Source: an uncultured Bacteroidales bacterium
Lineage (GTDB): Bacteria; Bacteroidota; Bacteroidia; Bacteroidales; Paludibacteraceae
Assembly (NCBI GenBank): GCA_900317745.1
Contig: ONHW01000001.1
Coordinates: 124,001-188,000 of the forward strand
Length of the DNA: 64,000 nt
Reading direction: 5' to 3'
Below, in pieces: positions 9,756 to 18,952 of this stretch (positions within the stretch are counted from its first letter, which is position 1; every line of letters starts with the position of its first letter). The position numbers and the translations under genes are program-made. The notes below the pieces were generated by a model. That model ran no database searches. It was not told where the DNA came from and saw only the letters and a program-made list of their open reading frames with translations.

Positions 9756-12410
9756 TTATTTGTTGCCTACCAAACTGCTTATCTCGCTCAGTTTGTTCAG
9801 CGCCTCGATAGGTGTCAGATTGTTAACGTCCAGGTTCTTCAGTTCGTCGCGTATCTGTTCGAGCACCGGGTCATCAAGTTGGAAGAATGACAATTGCATA
9901 CCCTGTCGTTGCGAGGCAGCGGCTTGCAGGTTCGGTCGTTTTGCCGCCTGCGGGTTGGACGCTTGCGCTGCTTGAGCGGTGGCGACGCCTACTGCATCGT
10001 TCTCCAACTGCTTGAGGATGGTATTGGCGCGCTGCACTATGCTCTCGGGCATACCGGCTATCTTGGCTACATGAATACCGAAACTGTGCTCACTGCCACC
10101 GCGAACAAGTTTGCGCAGGAAGATTATCTTGTTGTTCACCTCGCGGACGGAGACGTTGTAGTTGCGTATGCGTGCAAACGACGCCTCCATCTCATTGAGT
10201 TCGTGGTAGTGTGTGGCGAACAGCGTCTTGGCGTGGCACTTGTTCTCATGGATGTACTCCACGATCGCCCATGCGATGCTTATACCGTCGTAGGTCGATG
10301 TGCCGCGACCCAGTTCGTCGAACAGCACCAAACTGCGCTCGCTCAGGTTGTTAAGGATGCTGGCAGCCTCGTTCATCTCCACCATGAAGGTTGATTCGCC
10401 CTGCGAGATGTTGTCGCTGGCACCTACACGGGTGAAGATCTTGTCCACAAGGCCTATACTTGCGCTTTCTGCGGGCACGAACGAGCCCATCTGAGCCATG
10501 AGTACGATAAGTGCCGTTTGACGCAGCAGAGCGGATTTACCTGCCATGTTCGGACCGGTGAGAATGATGATCTGCTGACCGTTGTTGTCCAGCAGTACAT
10601 CATTGGCTATATACTCCTCGCCCAGCGGCATATTTTTCTCTATCACAGGGTGACGCCCCTGACGAATGTCTATTACGAGGCTGTCGTTCACGTCCGGGCA
10701 TATATATTTGTTCTCCGCTGCCGTGGCTGCAAAACTGAGCAGACAGTCGAGTTGTGCCGCTACGTGAGCATCGGTCTGCATCATGGGCACGTACTCGATC
10801 AGGGCGAGCATCAGTTCCTGATAGACGCGATTCTCTATGACCGCTATACGGTCGTCGGCAGCTATGATCTTATCCTCCAGATCCTTAAGTTCGGGCGTTA
10901 TATACCGCTCGGCATTTGCCAGTGTCTGCTTGCGTGTCCACTCCTGGGGAACGCTATCTTTGTACGTATTGCGCACCTCCAGGTAGTATCCGAACACGTT
11001 GTTGAATCCTACCTTCAGGCTGCTGATGCCTGTACGTTCGGTCTCGCAGTCACGGATACGTTCGATAGCCTCGCGGCTGTTGTCTCTCAGGTCGCGCAAC
11101 TCGTCGAGTTCATCGTCCACACCCTGAGCAATGGTGTTCGGTCGCCCCTGTGCCAACGGCGGGTCGGGCACTATCTGCCGGAGTATGCGCTCGCGCATCT
11201 CGGTGCACAGACTGATGTTCTCGCCCAGGCTGTTCAGGTAACTGTTGTCCTCCGCCTGCTCGCAGATCTGCTTCACAGGTTGCAGTGCACCCAGGGCATT
11301 ACCGAGTTGCACCATCTCACGCGGACCGATACGTCCGGTACTGATCTTGCTGACCGTACGCTCCATATCCTGCAGTTGTGACAAGCACTCGCGTATCTGC
11401 TCGCGACGGTCGGGGTGGCGGAAGAAGTATTCGACCACCGACTGCCGGTTCCGGATCGGACGCACCTCTTTGAGCGGGAAAGTCATCCAGCGGTAGAGCA
11501 TACGTGCGCCCATGGGGGTGACAGTCTTGTCCAGTATGTCATACAGCGTACGGCTGTCTTCACTCTGGCGGTGAAGCAGTTCGAGGTTACGGATGGTGAA
11601 CTGGTCGAGCCAGACATACTTGTCGGTCTCCAACCGGCTGAGCGGATGGATATGTTTGGTTTGCAGGTGCTGGGTTATGTCCAGGTAGTGCAATATACCC
11701 GCAGCGGCTACTATACCGTCAGGCACGCCGGTGACACCGAACCCCTTGAGGTTAGTCGTCTCAAACTGCTTGCGCAACCGCTCCTCGGCAGTGGTAGAAT
11801 TGAGCATCCAATCCTCCAGTTCAAAGGTGAAGTATTTCGTGCCGAACAGCCGCTCAAACTCCTGCCGTTTGCCACGCATGAACAGCACCTCTTTCGGCGC
11901 GAACTTTGTGAGCAGAGTGGCTATATAATCGGATGTGCCCTGCGCCACCAGATACTCGCCTGTTGACAGGTCAAGCAGCGATATGCCTATGGATGTCTTT
12001 ACGAAATGCAGGCAGCAGAGCCAGTTGTTCTCTTTCTGCCCGAAACTGGCGTCGTTGTAACTGGCACCGGGTGTCACCAGCTCCGTCACACCGCGTTGCA
12101 CGAGTCCTTTGGCAAGTTTTGGATCCTCGAGCTGATCGCATATAGCCACGCGCATGCCGGCGCGAACGAGCTTGGGCAGGTAGGTGTCCAATGCGTGAAA
12201 CGGGAATCCCGCCATAGCCGTGCTGTCAACCGCACCGCCGCCGTTGTTACGCTTGGTGAGGGTTATATTCAGGATCTTGGCTGCACGCACTGCGTCCTCG
12301 GCGTAGGTCTCATAGAAGTCACCGCAACGAAACAACAGTAACGCATCAGGGTACTGCTCCTTGATGCTGCGGAACTGTTTCATCATTGGGGTTAATTGCT
12401 CACTTGCCAT
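9756..12410 (-). CDS. mutS: DNA mismatch repair protein MutS
   Basis: MutS recognises mismatched bases and starts methyl-independent mismatch repair with MutL. The 884-residue length is typical. The N-terminal mismatch-binding motif is present (GDFYETY, containing the Phe-x-Glu wedge), and the C-terminal ATPase has Walker A ([13 protein letters not shown]), Walker B/signature ([13 protein letters not shown]) and ATHYHEL. After the ATPase there is an Ala/Gln-rich linker (about residues 800-840) and the usual short C-terminal dimerisation helix. The gene lies 70 bases after the TonB receptor, in a gap filled by an octamer repeat with no clear promoter, so it may depend on read-through. Confidence 0.98.
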   Translation of the reverse strand: MASEQLTPMMKQFRSIKEQYPDALLLFRCGDFYETYAEDAVRAAKILNITLTKRNNGGGAVDSTAMAGFPFHALDTYLPKLVRAGMRVAICDQLEDPKLAKGLVQRGVTELVTPGASYNDASFGQKENNWLCCLHFVKTSIGISLLDLSTGEYLVAQGTSDYIATLLTKFAPKEVLFMRGKRQEFERLFGTKYFTFELEDWMLNSTTAEERLRKQFETTNLKGFGVTGVPDGIVAAAGILHYLDITQHLQTKHIHPLSRLETDKYVWLDQFTIRNLELLHRQSEDSRTLYDILDKTVTPMGARMLYRWMTFPLKEVRPIRNRQSVVEYFFRHPDRREQIRECLSQLQDMERTVSKISTGRIGPREMVQLGNALGALQPVKQICEQAEDNSYLNSLGENISLCTEMRERILRQIVPDPPLAQGRPNTIAQGVDDELDELRDLRDNSREAIERIRDCETERTGISSLKVGFNNVFGYYLEVRNTYKDSVPQEWTRKQTLANAERYITPELKDLEDKIIAADDRIAVIENRVYQELMLALIEYVPMMQTDAHVAAQLDCLLSFAATAAENKYICPDVNDSLVIDIRQGRHPVIEKNMPLGEEYIANDVLLDNNGQQIIILTGPNMAGKSALLRQTALIVLMAQMGSFVPAESASIGLVDKIFTRVGASDNISQGESTFMVEMNEAASILNNLSERSLVLFDELGRGTSTYDGISIAWAIVEYIHENKCHAKTLFATHYHELNEMEASFARIRNYNVSVREVNNKIIFLRKLVRGGSEHSFGIHVAKIAGMPESIVQRANTILKQLENDAVGVATAQAAQASNPQAAKRPNLQAAASQRQGMQLSFFQLDDPVLEQIRDELKNLDVNNLTPIEALNKLSEISSLVGNK

Positions 12411-12427
12411 ATATTGTTTCTTTTATT

Positions 12428-12483
12428 TCGTGATGTCGAGATTTCGAGATTTCGTGATGTCGTGATGCCGTGATCAGTGATCA
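12428..12483. repeat. Octamer tandem array between TonB receptor and mutS
   Basis: Seven successive 8-base units of the type TCGTGATG / TCGAGATT / CCGTGATC / AGTGATCA fill most of the 70-base gap. The last units form a perfect 14-base palindrome (TCAGTGATCACTGA, 12474-12487) that overlaps the TGA stop of the TonB receptor. It belongs to the same kind of short-unit array as the heptamers elsewhere in the window but has a different unit length. Confidence 0.75.
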
Positions 12484-15087
12484 CTGAAAGTCGAATGCCA
12501 CTTTGATATTGTACCGTCTGCCGGTGAGGTAGTTCGGACTCGCCCACTGGTTGCCATCCACGTCGCTCACCCAGAAGTACGAGTTCACGTTTCGCCAATC
12601 AACAAGGTTGAATATCTCAAACCCTATCGTCCATTGCTTGAGGTGTTTGGCTTTTTTCATGTAGGCATAGTTGTGTGCGTTGCTCACGTGTGTCAGTCCG
12701 AGGTCAATGCGCCTGTAGTCGGGCATGCGTCCCTGTCCGCGCAGAGCGATGCTTCGGGGTGCGCCGTAGGGCAGACCTTCCGCCCATACGAACTTCAGGT
12801 GTGCATGCAGCTGCGGCAGTTGCGGCAGGTAGTCCTGAAAGAACATCGCAAACTGATACCTCTGCTCCTGCGGCGCATGCAGCCAGCCGAGTTCGGGGTG
12901 ATCCAACAACTGTTCGCGCGAACGCATGGTGCTGAAACTGATCCAACTGTCTGCACCGGGCACCAGCTCGCCGTACAGCTTCAGGTCCAGACCGATCGTG
13001 TATCCGCGCACGTCGTTCGCGCCCGAGTAGCGCACACGTACGTTATCCACGGTGTAACTCGTACCTCTGTCCATGTACTTGGCATATGCCTCGGCGGTGA
13101 GTTTGAACGGGCGACCCATGGCGCGGAAGTAATAATCCGTGCCGAACACGAGTTGCGAGGTGCGTGCCGCCTTGAGCTTGTCGTTGAGGCGAATACGCGT
13201 GATGCCGAAACCGTCGGTCACCGTGTCGCGCATCTCCTTGTAGAACGGTGCCTGGTAGTACAGACCGGTGGCTATACGGAAACTGATGTCACGTTTCCAG
13301 CCGGGAATGATCACCACCGATGCACGTGGCGAGACGAGCACCTCGTTGTTGAAGCTCCACCAGTGCAACCGTGCGCCGCCGGTCAGAATGACCTTCGCTG
13401 CCTCGGTATGCCAGGTGTACGAGTCCTGCAGGTACGCTTGCACGCGTCCGCTCAGCAGGTTGGCACTGGAGCGCATGGAGTAGTACAACTCCATTCCTTG
13501 TTCGGTATGCGGCATGGAGTATCCTGCCGAGTCGCGCCACTCCCACTCGCTTATGCGGTCGGTGATCTTCTCTATCTGTCCGCTCACGCCCCAGCGCATG
13601 CTGTTGGCGCTGTGCTTCCACTCGCCCGTGTGCTGCAGCGTAGCCACGCCGGCGGTCAGGGTGTTGCGCGCATGCTCGTGGTAAGTACCTTTGCCGAGTA
13701 CGGTGGCGGTCTCAGTCGTTTCGGAGGACACAACCTGACCGGTGCCGCTCACACCGGCATCCGAACCATCCATCGGATGGTCGCTCAGGATATACTCGCC
13801 CTGTATGTCGTAGGTCTCGCGTTCGTTGGTGTAGAACCCGCTCAGATCGAAACCTATCTTCACCTCCGGCGATACATGACCGCCTACGCTCAGTGCGGCA
13901 AAAGCGGTCTGGAACAGATCCTGCTCCTGGCCGTCGTAATAGATTGTCAGGTTGCGTGCCGTCTGCATCGTGCCGAACGACGAACTCATGCTGTCCGGCG
14001 TGAAGCCGTAGGAGTTCATACTATAGTTCGCCAGCAACGCTATCGTCCAATCTCCTGCCCCTTTAGGGGAAGGTCGGGAAGGGGCTAACCGCCACGTCAT
14101 ATACGTCTGATAGTCGAGGAAGTGCGGACGGTAGTTACCCTTCGTTTGCAGCGAACCGAGCATGTATTGCGAACTCTTGTAGCGTATGCCGTGCATCTGG
14201 CTGTACGTGCTGTCGCCCACACCTACATAGACGCTTCCGCCTTGGAACCCTGCCGTCAGCGAGGCCTCAAAAGCCGTAGGCTGCTTGTAGCGTATATCCA
14301 GCACGGAGGACGACTTGTCGCCGAAACGTGCATCGAACCCGCCGGCACTGAACTGCACGTTCTGCACCATCTCGGGATTAACAAAACTCAGTCCCTCCTG
14401 TTGTCCGGCACGTACGAGCAGCGGACGATGAATCTCAATGCCATTCACATACACGGCGTTCTCGTCAAAACTGCCGCCGCGCACGTTGTACTGGCTACTC
14501 ATCTCGTTGGTCTGACTCACGCCGGCAAACGTGATCAGCAGGCTCTCTATGCCTCCGCCGCTGATGTCGGGTATGACGCGCCGCGTAGTGGCGTCCACAC
14601 GATCCATCATATCCTGCTGGCGCTGGATACCCGTCACCTCCACCTCTGCCAACTGTTCGCCCGACTCGCGCAGTATGATGTTGATATTCAGCACCTGTAT
14701 AGTATTTCCTCCCTTTTGTGAGGGGAGTGGGAGGGGTGTCTCTACCGTCTCGTACCCTAACATCGAATACACGATCGTCACCGAATCCGGTTGACCGCTT
14801 TCGTCTTTCGACTCTTGACTTTCGACTTTCGACTTTCGACTTTCGACTATCAATTCATAATAGCCGTTCTTGTTCGTTGATGTACCGACAGCGGTGGTGG
14901 CTACACTCTCTTTCCAATACACGTTGCACGCCTCTATACCTCTGTTCTGCTCATCGAGCACATACCCGTACAGTCGCACACGGCGTGACGCGCCCTGCGA
15001 GTTGTTGCCCGCATGAGACGACGGCTGTGCCGATGCAGCTAAAGTGCAGAAGACAGCAAGCAGTATAGATACTAAACGGTTATACAT
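12481..15087 (-). CDS. TonB-dependent outer-membrane receptor with N-terminal carboxypeptidase-regulatory-like domain
   Basis: The protein has a signal peptide (MYNRLVSILLAVFCTLAASA), a beta-sandwich regulatory-like domain (about 35-120, LYGYVLDEQNRGIEACNVYW), a plug domain (about 150-270, with YNVRGGSFDENAVYVNGIEI and ARFGDKSSSVLDIRY) and a 22-strand-type barrel to the C-terminal Phe-Gln. It should import a substrate across the outer membrane using TonB energy. It does not look like a SusC protein and no SusD partner is nearby, so the substrate is unknown. Three repeat-derived insertions interrupt it: a heptamer array giving VESRKSKVESQESKDES, and two GC-rich elements giving PLPSQKGG and PSRPSPKGAGDW. 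A canonical promoter lies at 15135-15166. It may lead an operon with mutS and the giant gene. Confidence 0.92.
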   Translation of the reverse strand: MYNRLVSILLAVFCTLAASAQPSSHAGNNSQGASRRVRLYGYVLDEQNRGIEACNVYWKESVATTAVGTSTNKNGYYELIVESRKSKVESQESKDESGQPDSVTIVYSMLGYETVETPLPLPSQKGGNTIQVLNINIILRESGEQLAEVEVTGIQRQQDMMDRVDATTRRVIPDISGGGIESLLITFAGVSQTNEMSSQYNVRGGSFDENAVYVNGIEIHRPLLVRAGQQEGLSFVNPEMVQNVQFSAGGFDARFGDKSSSVLDIRYKQPTAFEASLTAGFQGGSVYVGVGDSTYSQMHGIRYKSSQYMLGSLQTKGNYRPHFLDYQTYMTWRLAPSRPSPKGAGDWTIALLANYSMNSYGFTPDSMSSSFGTMQTARNLTIYYDGQEQDLFQTAFAALSVGGHVSPEVKIGFDLSGFYTNERETYDIQGEYILSDHPMDGSDAGVSGTGQVVSSETTETATVLGKGTYHEHARNTLTAGVATLQHTGEWKHSANSMRWGVSGQIEKITDRISEWEWRDSAGYSMPHTEQGMELYYSMRSSANLLSGRVQAYLQDSYTWHTEAAKVILTGGARLHWWSFNNEVLVSPRASVVIIPGWKRDISFRIATGLYYQAPFYKEMRDTVTDGFGITRIRLNDKLKAARTSQLVFGTDYYFRAMGRPFKLTAEAYAKYMDRGTSYTVDNVRVRYSGANDVRGYTIGLDLKLYGELVPGADSWISFSTMRSREQLLDHPELGWLHAPQEQRYQFAMFFQDYLPQLPQLHAHLKFVWAEGLPYGAPRSIALRGQGRMPDYRRIDLGLTHVSNAHNYAYMKKAKHLKQWTIGFEIFNLVDWRNVNSYFWVSDVDGNQWASPNYLTGRRYNIKVAFDFQ
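14056..14090. repeat. GC-rich palindromic element inside the TonB receptor gene (copy 1)
   Basis: The run CTGCCCCTTTAGGGG followed by AAGGTCGGGAAGGGGC holds a CCCC-TTTA-GGGG hairpin. It is read in frame as PSRPSPKGAGDW, a low-complexity phrase that breaks the flow of the barrel sequence. It resembles copy 2 at 14706-14740. Confidence 0.6.
14706..14740. repeat. GC-rich palindromic element inside the TonB receptor gene (copy 2)
   Basis: The segment begins TTCCTCCCTTTTGTGAGGGG and ends GTGGGAGGGGTG. It is read as TPLPLPSQKGGNTIQ between the regulatory-like domain and the plug. It shares the CCTCCC...GAGGGG...GGGAGGGG plan with copy 1. Confidence 0.6.
14801..14849. repeat. Heptamer array inside the TonB receptor gene
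   Basis: Seven 7-base units in a row, mostly TCGACTT on the plus strand (AAGTCGA on the coding strand), encode the charged stretch VESRKSKVESQESKDES. This variant of the heptamer has no TGA or TAG, so it can be read through. It falls in the regulatory-like domain. Confidence 0.85.
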
Positions 15088-15134
15088 CGGGTGTATAAAG
15101 GATACATGTAGATTTTATGCCACATAACGCCGTG

Positions 15135-15166
15135 CAAAGATACAAAAAAAAATGCACATTTGCAAA
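15135..15166 (-). promoter_or_regulatory. Bacteroidota promoter for the TonB receptor
   Basis: On the minus strand TTTG (15163-15166) is separated by exactly 20 bases from TATCTTTG (15135-15142), matching the Bacteroidota -33/-7 consensus TTTG-N20-TAnnTTTG. The box is embedded in ATGCACATTTGCAAA, a stretch also present at the promoter at 40045. The gene starts 47 bases downstream. Confidence 0.85.
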
Positions 15167-15339
15167 CTTTCCCGAAGAAAAATGTCAGTGCTCGTGCGTT
15201 TTGCTGATTTTTGACCAAAAATGACAGGTGAAATGCAAATAAGTCTCGGGTTAACCTGCTTTCAATTCGCTCTTGCGTTGCTCTTGCCCTCGTCTCATAC
15301 ACGTCTCGGGTTATGCGGAAGGAACAGGAAGAACGGGAA

Positions 15340-15534
15340 CGCGGAACTGAAGTCCCGCGCAGTAAACGAAATAAAAAATGTACTGGCAGAAGTGGCAAAT
15401 GTTTATAAAGAGCGGCTAATCGGATTTGCCCGGAAAAGAAGAAAAGGGCGGAGCTGGGCAGGCGCATGGACAGAGAAGAAGCATGGACGGCGGAATACCG
15501 CCTGAAACAGAACACCGCTGCGCTTAATGGTAGT
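15340..15534. repeat. Dispersed hairpin element, short copy; main content of the 15088-15708 gap
   Basis: Apart from the promoter, this 620-base gap holds no convincing gene. It contains a stem CGCGG (15340-15344)/CCGCG (15355-15359) and a stem GGCGG-AATA-CCGCC (15489-15502). The latter is followed by AAACAGAACACCGCTGCGCT, a 20-base run found exactly at 35312-35331, and then TTAATGGTAG, close to the end of the 35-kb copy. The 35-kb hairpin differs by a compensating base-pair change. The rest, up to 15708, is AT-rich, with a direct repeat TTTTAGGAAAA(A/G)TCA at 15662-15676 and 15697-15711. Confidence 0.7.
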
Positions 15535-15708
15535 TTTTTTACATGAAATTTTTGAGAAAGATAACGGAAAGAGTCTCAAGAGCCTCAACTGTCTCATGCA
15601 TTTTTTACACAATCAAAGATGGATGCATGGATTGACAACGATTATAGGAAGATGTCAAGTCTTTTAGGAAAAATCAATTAAAAAACTGTCTACTAATTTT
15701 AGGAAAAG

Positions 15709-16257
15709 TCACTTCCACAGTCCAATGCAGAGCAAGTACGCTATAAAGGCAAGCCATAGCCATGGGGAGACAAGAACGTTCAGACACCAAAGCATCATTT
15801 CAAACCATTGACGTGTATTGAATGTTACCATGCCATCTGAGCCTATGTAGTGGTACGGACTGAGTGAATACGGTTGCCCATTGTTGGCAGATACGCTACC
15901 GAGAACTTCAACCATGTTACCGTTGGTATCCATATAGTAGCACTCTTCTATCCTCATCCCTTCCCATATACACTCGACATGATGGAGTTCTCCCCCGTTC
16001 ACAAGCCTTGCATCAGAGATAATGGAATCGGATAGAACGGTATCAGGGAGGACATATGAACTTTGCCGACCTGTTAGACATGCCCACGCTGTTCGTAATT
16101 CGATCCGAGCATCTGTTCGCTCCTGTTCCCACTTGGGGACATCAAGTACATATTCATACGGGCGATCACCGCCAAATGTGGGAACACATGCTGCGCACAT
16201 CAGGCAGCACAATACAATCATTCTTGTTTTCATATTCATTCGTTGTGTTTTTACCAT
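15709..16257 (-). CDS. Hypothetical exported protein with C-terminal membrane anchor
   Basis: I do not recognise this 182-residue protein. The N-terminus is a signal peptide (MIVLCCLMCAACVPTFGG after a basic start; C-A-A-C could also be a lipobox), the middle is soluble (about 30-150) and the last about 28 residues are a hydrophobic helix (VSPWLWLAFIAYLLCIGLW). The most upstream ATG overlaps the previous stop (ATGGTAA), suggesting translational coupling; an internal Met at residue 7 or 9 is an alternative start. It is the last gene of the operon that begins with the kinase, so it may be an envelope partner of the TerY-P triad (inference). Confidence 0.7.
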   Translation of the reverse strand: MVKTQRMNMKTRMIVLCCLMCAACVPTFGGDRPYEYVLDVPKWEQERTDARIELRTAWACLTGRQSSYVLPDTVLSDSIISDARLVNGGELHHVECIWEGMRIEECYYMDTNGNMVEVLGSVSANNGQPYSLSPYHYIGSDGMVTFNTRQWFEMMLWCLNVLVSPWLWLAFIAYLLCIGLWK

Positions 16258-17309
16258 ACAGGTATATCGAAATCAAAGTGCCCGAAAATATCCGCCTGGT
16301 ATTTTTTGGGGTTGAAAGCCTCGTTTCCGTAGAACTTCTCATACAGGCAGGAATAGGACAGCAAGCACTCTGACCGCCCACCTTCGCCATCGTAAATTTC
16401 CAGATACCACCATCGGGTATCCTCGTCGAAGTAGCACATCACATCCTCCAGCGCATCCTGATATGCTCGCTCAAAGATCGAACTGAGGTATGTCACTGTG
16501 CTGTCGTTCTTGATGGCGCGTGCTTGCCGGTAGGCAGCACGCATGATCTCTTCGGCTTTGCGGGTGTAGCCTTTTTCGGCGATAATCTTTTGTAGCCGCT
16601 CTTCATCATGGTATCCCCCTCTATGGTCACGAATTGCAATGTTTTTTTGCTCGATATATCTTTCTATTCCTTTATACAAGGCATACAAACACAACGCACC
16701 ATAGGCGCACCACAGGTACACGTTCCAATGCCCCCTGTCAATATAATCGAAGAATAGCGAGATGAGATATGTCGGTACGCCGAATATTACACCGCAAATC
16801 CATATAACTGTGGTAAGGACAAAGTTCAACATCCCTCTCCATGCATAATCCCGTATGTTCTCCCAAAGCGTATAGGGCGGATAGGGCACTTGCGGGTGGG
16901 CGTCGAGTTGTTGCTGCCGCTCGGCTCGGTTACGCACCTTTACGCGCCGGTTGTTCTGCTGCAGCGGCACGGATGCAACGAGCCGGCTTGCCGATTGGTA
17001 GTTGGCATCGGCTACAGGCGACGGCATCTGTTTGCCCATGGCATGCATGCAGGTTTCTATCACCTGCTCCACCATATCTTCGTCCACGTTCAGCACGCGC
17101 GTGTAACTGTCCACCAGTCCGCGCACGTCCTGCCATGTGGCTATATCATTCAGCTTGCCGTAACGCAACAGCATGTACGCTATCCGCTGTTCGCCTGTGC
17201 CGCTGCCGAACGCATCCGCCGTGGCACTCTTGATCTGTGCATCGCTCAGTTGCTGCAAGTCGGGATGCTTGCTCAGCAGTTGCTGCAATAGTTGTTCTTG
17301 GGTAGTCAT
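16251..17309 (-). CDS. Hypothetical membrane protein with two central transmembrane helices
   Basis: This 352-residue protein has no family I can name. The first about 110 residues are helical and Gln-rich (MTTQEQLLQQLLSKHPDLQQ), followed by a basic linker, two hydrophobic helices (about 165-190 and 200-222: FVLTTVIWICGVIFGVPTYL and YLWCAYGALCLYALY) and a soluble C-terminal domain with RKAEEIMRAAYRQARAIK and a Trp/Tyr-rich end. It begins 26 bases after the PP2C stop and overlaps the next gene. Its place in the kinase-vWA-phosphatase operon makes it a candidate membrane target or effector of that switch. Confidence 0.75.
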   Translation of the reverse strand: MTTQEQLLQQLLSKHPDLQQLSDAQIKSATADAFGSGTGEQRIAYMLLRYGKLNDIATWQDVRGLVDSYTRVLNVDEDMVEQVIETCMHAMGKQMPSPVADANYQSASRLVASVPLQQNNRRVKVRNRAERQQQLDAHPQVPYPPYTLWENIRDYAWRGMLNFVLTTVIWICGVIFGVPTYLISLFFDYIDRGHWNVYLWCAYGALCLYALYKGIERYIEQKNIAIRDHRGGYHDEERLQKIIAEKGYTRKAEEIMRAAYRQARAIKNDSTVTYLSSIFERAYQDALEDVMCYFDEDTRWWYLEIYDGEGGRSECLLSYSCLYEKFYGNEAFNPKKYQADIFGHFDFDIPVW

Positions 17310-17335
17310 ATCTCAATCGGTATTAGTTACAATAA

Positions 17336-18178
17336 TTAGTTCCTCATGAATAATCTTCGCCATGCGGGCAGCGGCTTGCACAGCACGCCCGCGATGGATA
17401 TATCGTCGTGCGAGCCTTGCTCCGACATCCTGGGCAGGAAGTCCTGCAGGTCGGCTACCGCCTTATCAGTATCCGCCTGCAGCATCTTCCACAAGGCTTG
17501 GTAGAAGGCGTACAGGCGCTCGTCGGTCGTGTAGGTGTCGTCCACTCCGTCGCTGGCTAGGAATACCGCCACGGGCAGATCGCGCGTCATGTATGCGAAT
17601 CGAAACAGACTGATGGCATCGTTGTCGCATAGCGAGGTCGTCCGGTTCAGGAAGCACCGCTCGTCCCAGGGGATAGGTTGCTGCATCTGCCCCGCGGCAT
17701 CCACCGCCACACACTTGCCGTCGCCTATCTGTAGCCCGAACAGGCAGTCCCGGGTCAGCACCGCGGCGATCAGCGTTGTGCCGTAGGCAAACTGCCACCG
17801 TCCTGCCTCTATCTCCTGCCTGTCACTGTCCGTCAGCGCGCCCAGTTCCTCGTCGGTGAACGCTTCCTCGGCACGATCCTGCTCTATGCGGTCGTTCCAG
17901 CGCGAGATGATGCTGGCGGCTATCTGCTTCTGCCAGTCGCCCTCGGGCAGCTGCCGCATGTTCCGGGTGGACGTCAGTAGCTCCTCAAGGATGGCCATCG
18001 TCACCTCTACCGCATACCGTGCGCCCCGCTCGCTACGGAAATACCGCTCGCTGCCATGACCGTCGGCCACAATGCCGATGGCGTAGTCCTTGGTATAGCT
18101 GCTCGCCGCATAGTCCTGACAGGGCTTACCTGCCGGGATATGCGAGGAGCCGCGTGTTATGGCATGAAAAGCATACAT
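17336..18178 (-). CDS. PP2C-family serine/threonine phosphatase of a TerY-P triad
   Basis: The 280-residue protein carries the metal-binding and structural motifs of PPM/PP2C phosphatases in order: CQDYAAS (about 21), VADGHGSE (about 37), GTTLIAAVL (about 134), GDGK (about 153), LASDGVDD (about 209) and HDDISIAGV (about 255). It should remove phosphates from Ser/Thr, most likely those added by the kinase two genes upstream. It starts one base after the vWA stop. Kinase, vWA protein and PP2C together form the set described as the TerY-P triad of Ter-type stress systems. Confidence 0.9.
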   Translation of the reverse strand: MYAFHAITRGSSHIPAGKPCQDYAASSYTKDYAIGIVADGHGSERYFRSERGARYAVEVTMAILEELLTSTRNMRQLPEGDWQKQIAASIISRWNDRIEQDRAEEAFTDEELGALTDSDRQEIEAGRWQFAYGTTLIAAVLTRDCLFGLQIGDGKCVAVDAAGQMQQPIPWDERCFLNRTTSLCDNDAISLFRFAYMTRDLPVAVFLASDGVDDTYTTDERLYAFYQALWKMLQADTDKAVADLQDFLPRMSEQGSHDDISIAGVLCKPLPAWRRLFMRN

Positions 18179-18179
18179 A

Positions 18180-18938
18180 TCAGAATCCGTCAGTCAGTTG
18201 ATCCAAATCATCGTTTACGTCCTTGAAATCCTTCACCTGCTCGGCAAACTCCGCCTGCTTGGTCTCCTGTCCGGCTACGCCACTGCCGCCACCGCTTACG
18301 CTGCTGCCGCCTACACCTATGCCGCTGCTGCGCGAACCGATCTTCGACGATGTCACGCTCACGAATCGGATCATCTGCTTCAGTGCCTCGGGCGTGTGGG
18401 CGGTCAGCACCAACTCTGGACTACCTGTGAACTCAGCCAACACTTTTTTGTCGGCATCATCACCGATGGCTATAGCTACGCGAATAGCGACCTTGAACCA
18501 TCGGTTCTCACTGAGGTTAGCCAAAGCCTGCTTGTATTCATCGGTAGGTTGACCGTCGCTCATCAGGAATAGCACCGGCGCAAAGTTCCCGGTGGGCGAA
18601 TCAAGGAACTCGTTGCGGGAGAGGCGTTTGTTTAGTTCATTGCACGCCTCCCCGAACATCGTCATTCCACCTGCATTTAGGTCAGTCCATGTCAGCCCTT
18701 CCACCTCTGTGGGGCGGAACAGCCAATCCACATCGGTGGCGAACTTCAGGCACGCTACATTGATCTTCGCATCGGCGTTCTCCGACGACAGGTAGGCTAT
18801 CTCCGGGAGCACTTCCCGTATAGCGGTGTTTACTGCGGCGATCTTCTCGCCATCCATACTGCCCGATGTATCGACAATGAAGAACAAAGTCATCTGTCTG
18901 CGGGCAATCTCTACTGCTTCTAATGGATTCATATGCAT
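18180..18938 (-). CDS. TerY-like von Willebrand factor A domain protein
   Basis: A single vWA domain fills most of the 252 residues. The metal-ion-dependent adhesion site is intact: FFIVDTSGSMDG (about 19-30), a Thr loop near GGMTMFGEAC, and FLMSDGQPTDEY. Such domains bind partner proteins through a divalent metal. The last 50 residues are Gly/Ser-rich (IGSRSSGIGVGGSSVSGGG) then charged, a flexible tail that could be phosphorylated by the neighbouring kinase (inference). It lies 14 bases after the kinase gene and directly before the PP2C gene. Confidence 0.88.
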   Translation of the reverse strand: MHMNPLEAVEIARRQMTLFFIVDTSGSMDGEKIAAVNTAIREVLPEIAYLSSENADAKINVACLKFATDVDWLFRPTEVEGLTWTDLNAGGMTMFGEACNELNKRLSRNEFLDSPTGNFAPVLFLMSDGQPTDEYKQALANLSENRWFKVAIRVAIAIGDDADKKVLAEFTGSPELVLTAHTPEALKQMIRFVSVTSSKIGSRSSGIGVGGSSVSGGGSGVAGQETKQAEFAEQVKDFKDVNDDLDQLTDGF

Positions 18939-18952
18939 AAAAATTTAAAAGG

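Noticed and set aside
12634-14088. 484-codon plus-strand open frame opposite the TonB receptor
   Set aside because: Shadow frame; no start context or motif, and the receptor frame is well supported.
12481-15087. Polysaccharide utilisation locus (SusC)
   Set aside because: No SusD gene and the receptor lacks SusC hallmarks, so it is an ordinary TonB receptor of unknown substrate.
15072-15515. 147-codon frame upstream of the TonB receptor
   Set aside because: It runs through the promoter and the repeat element and has no recognisable domain.
15662-15711. Direct repeat TTTTAGGAAAA(A/G)TCA as attachment site or insertion scar
   Set aside because: Only two 15-base copies 35 bases apart, with no integrase or mobile gene nearby.
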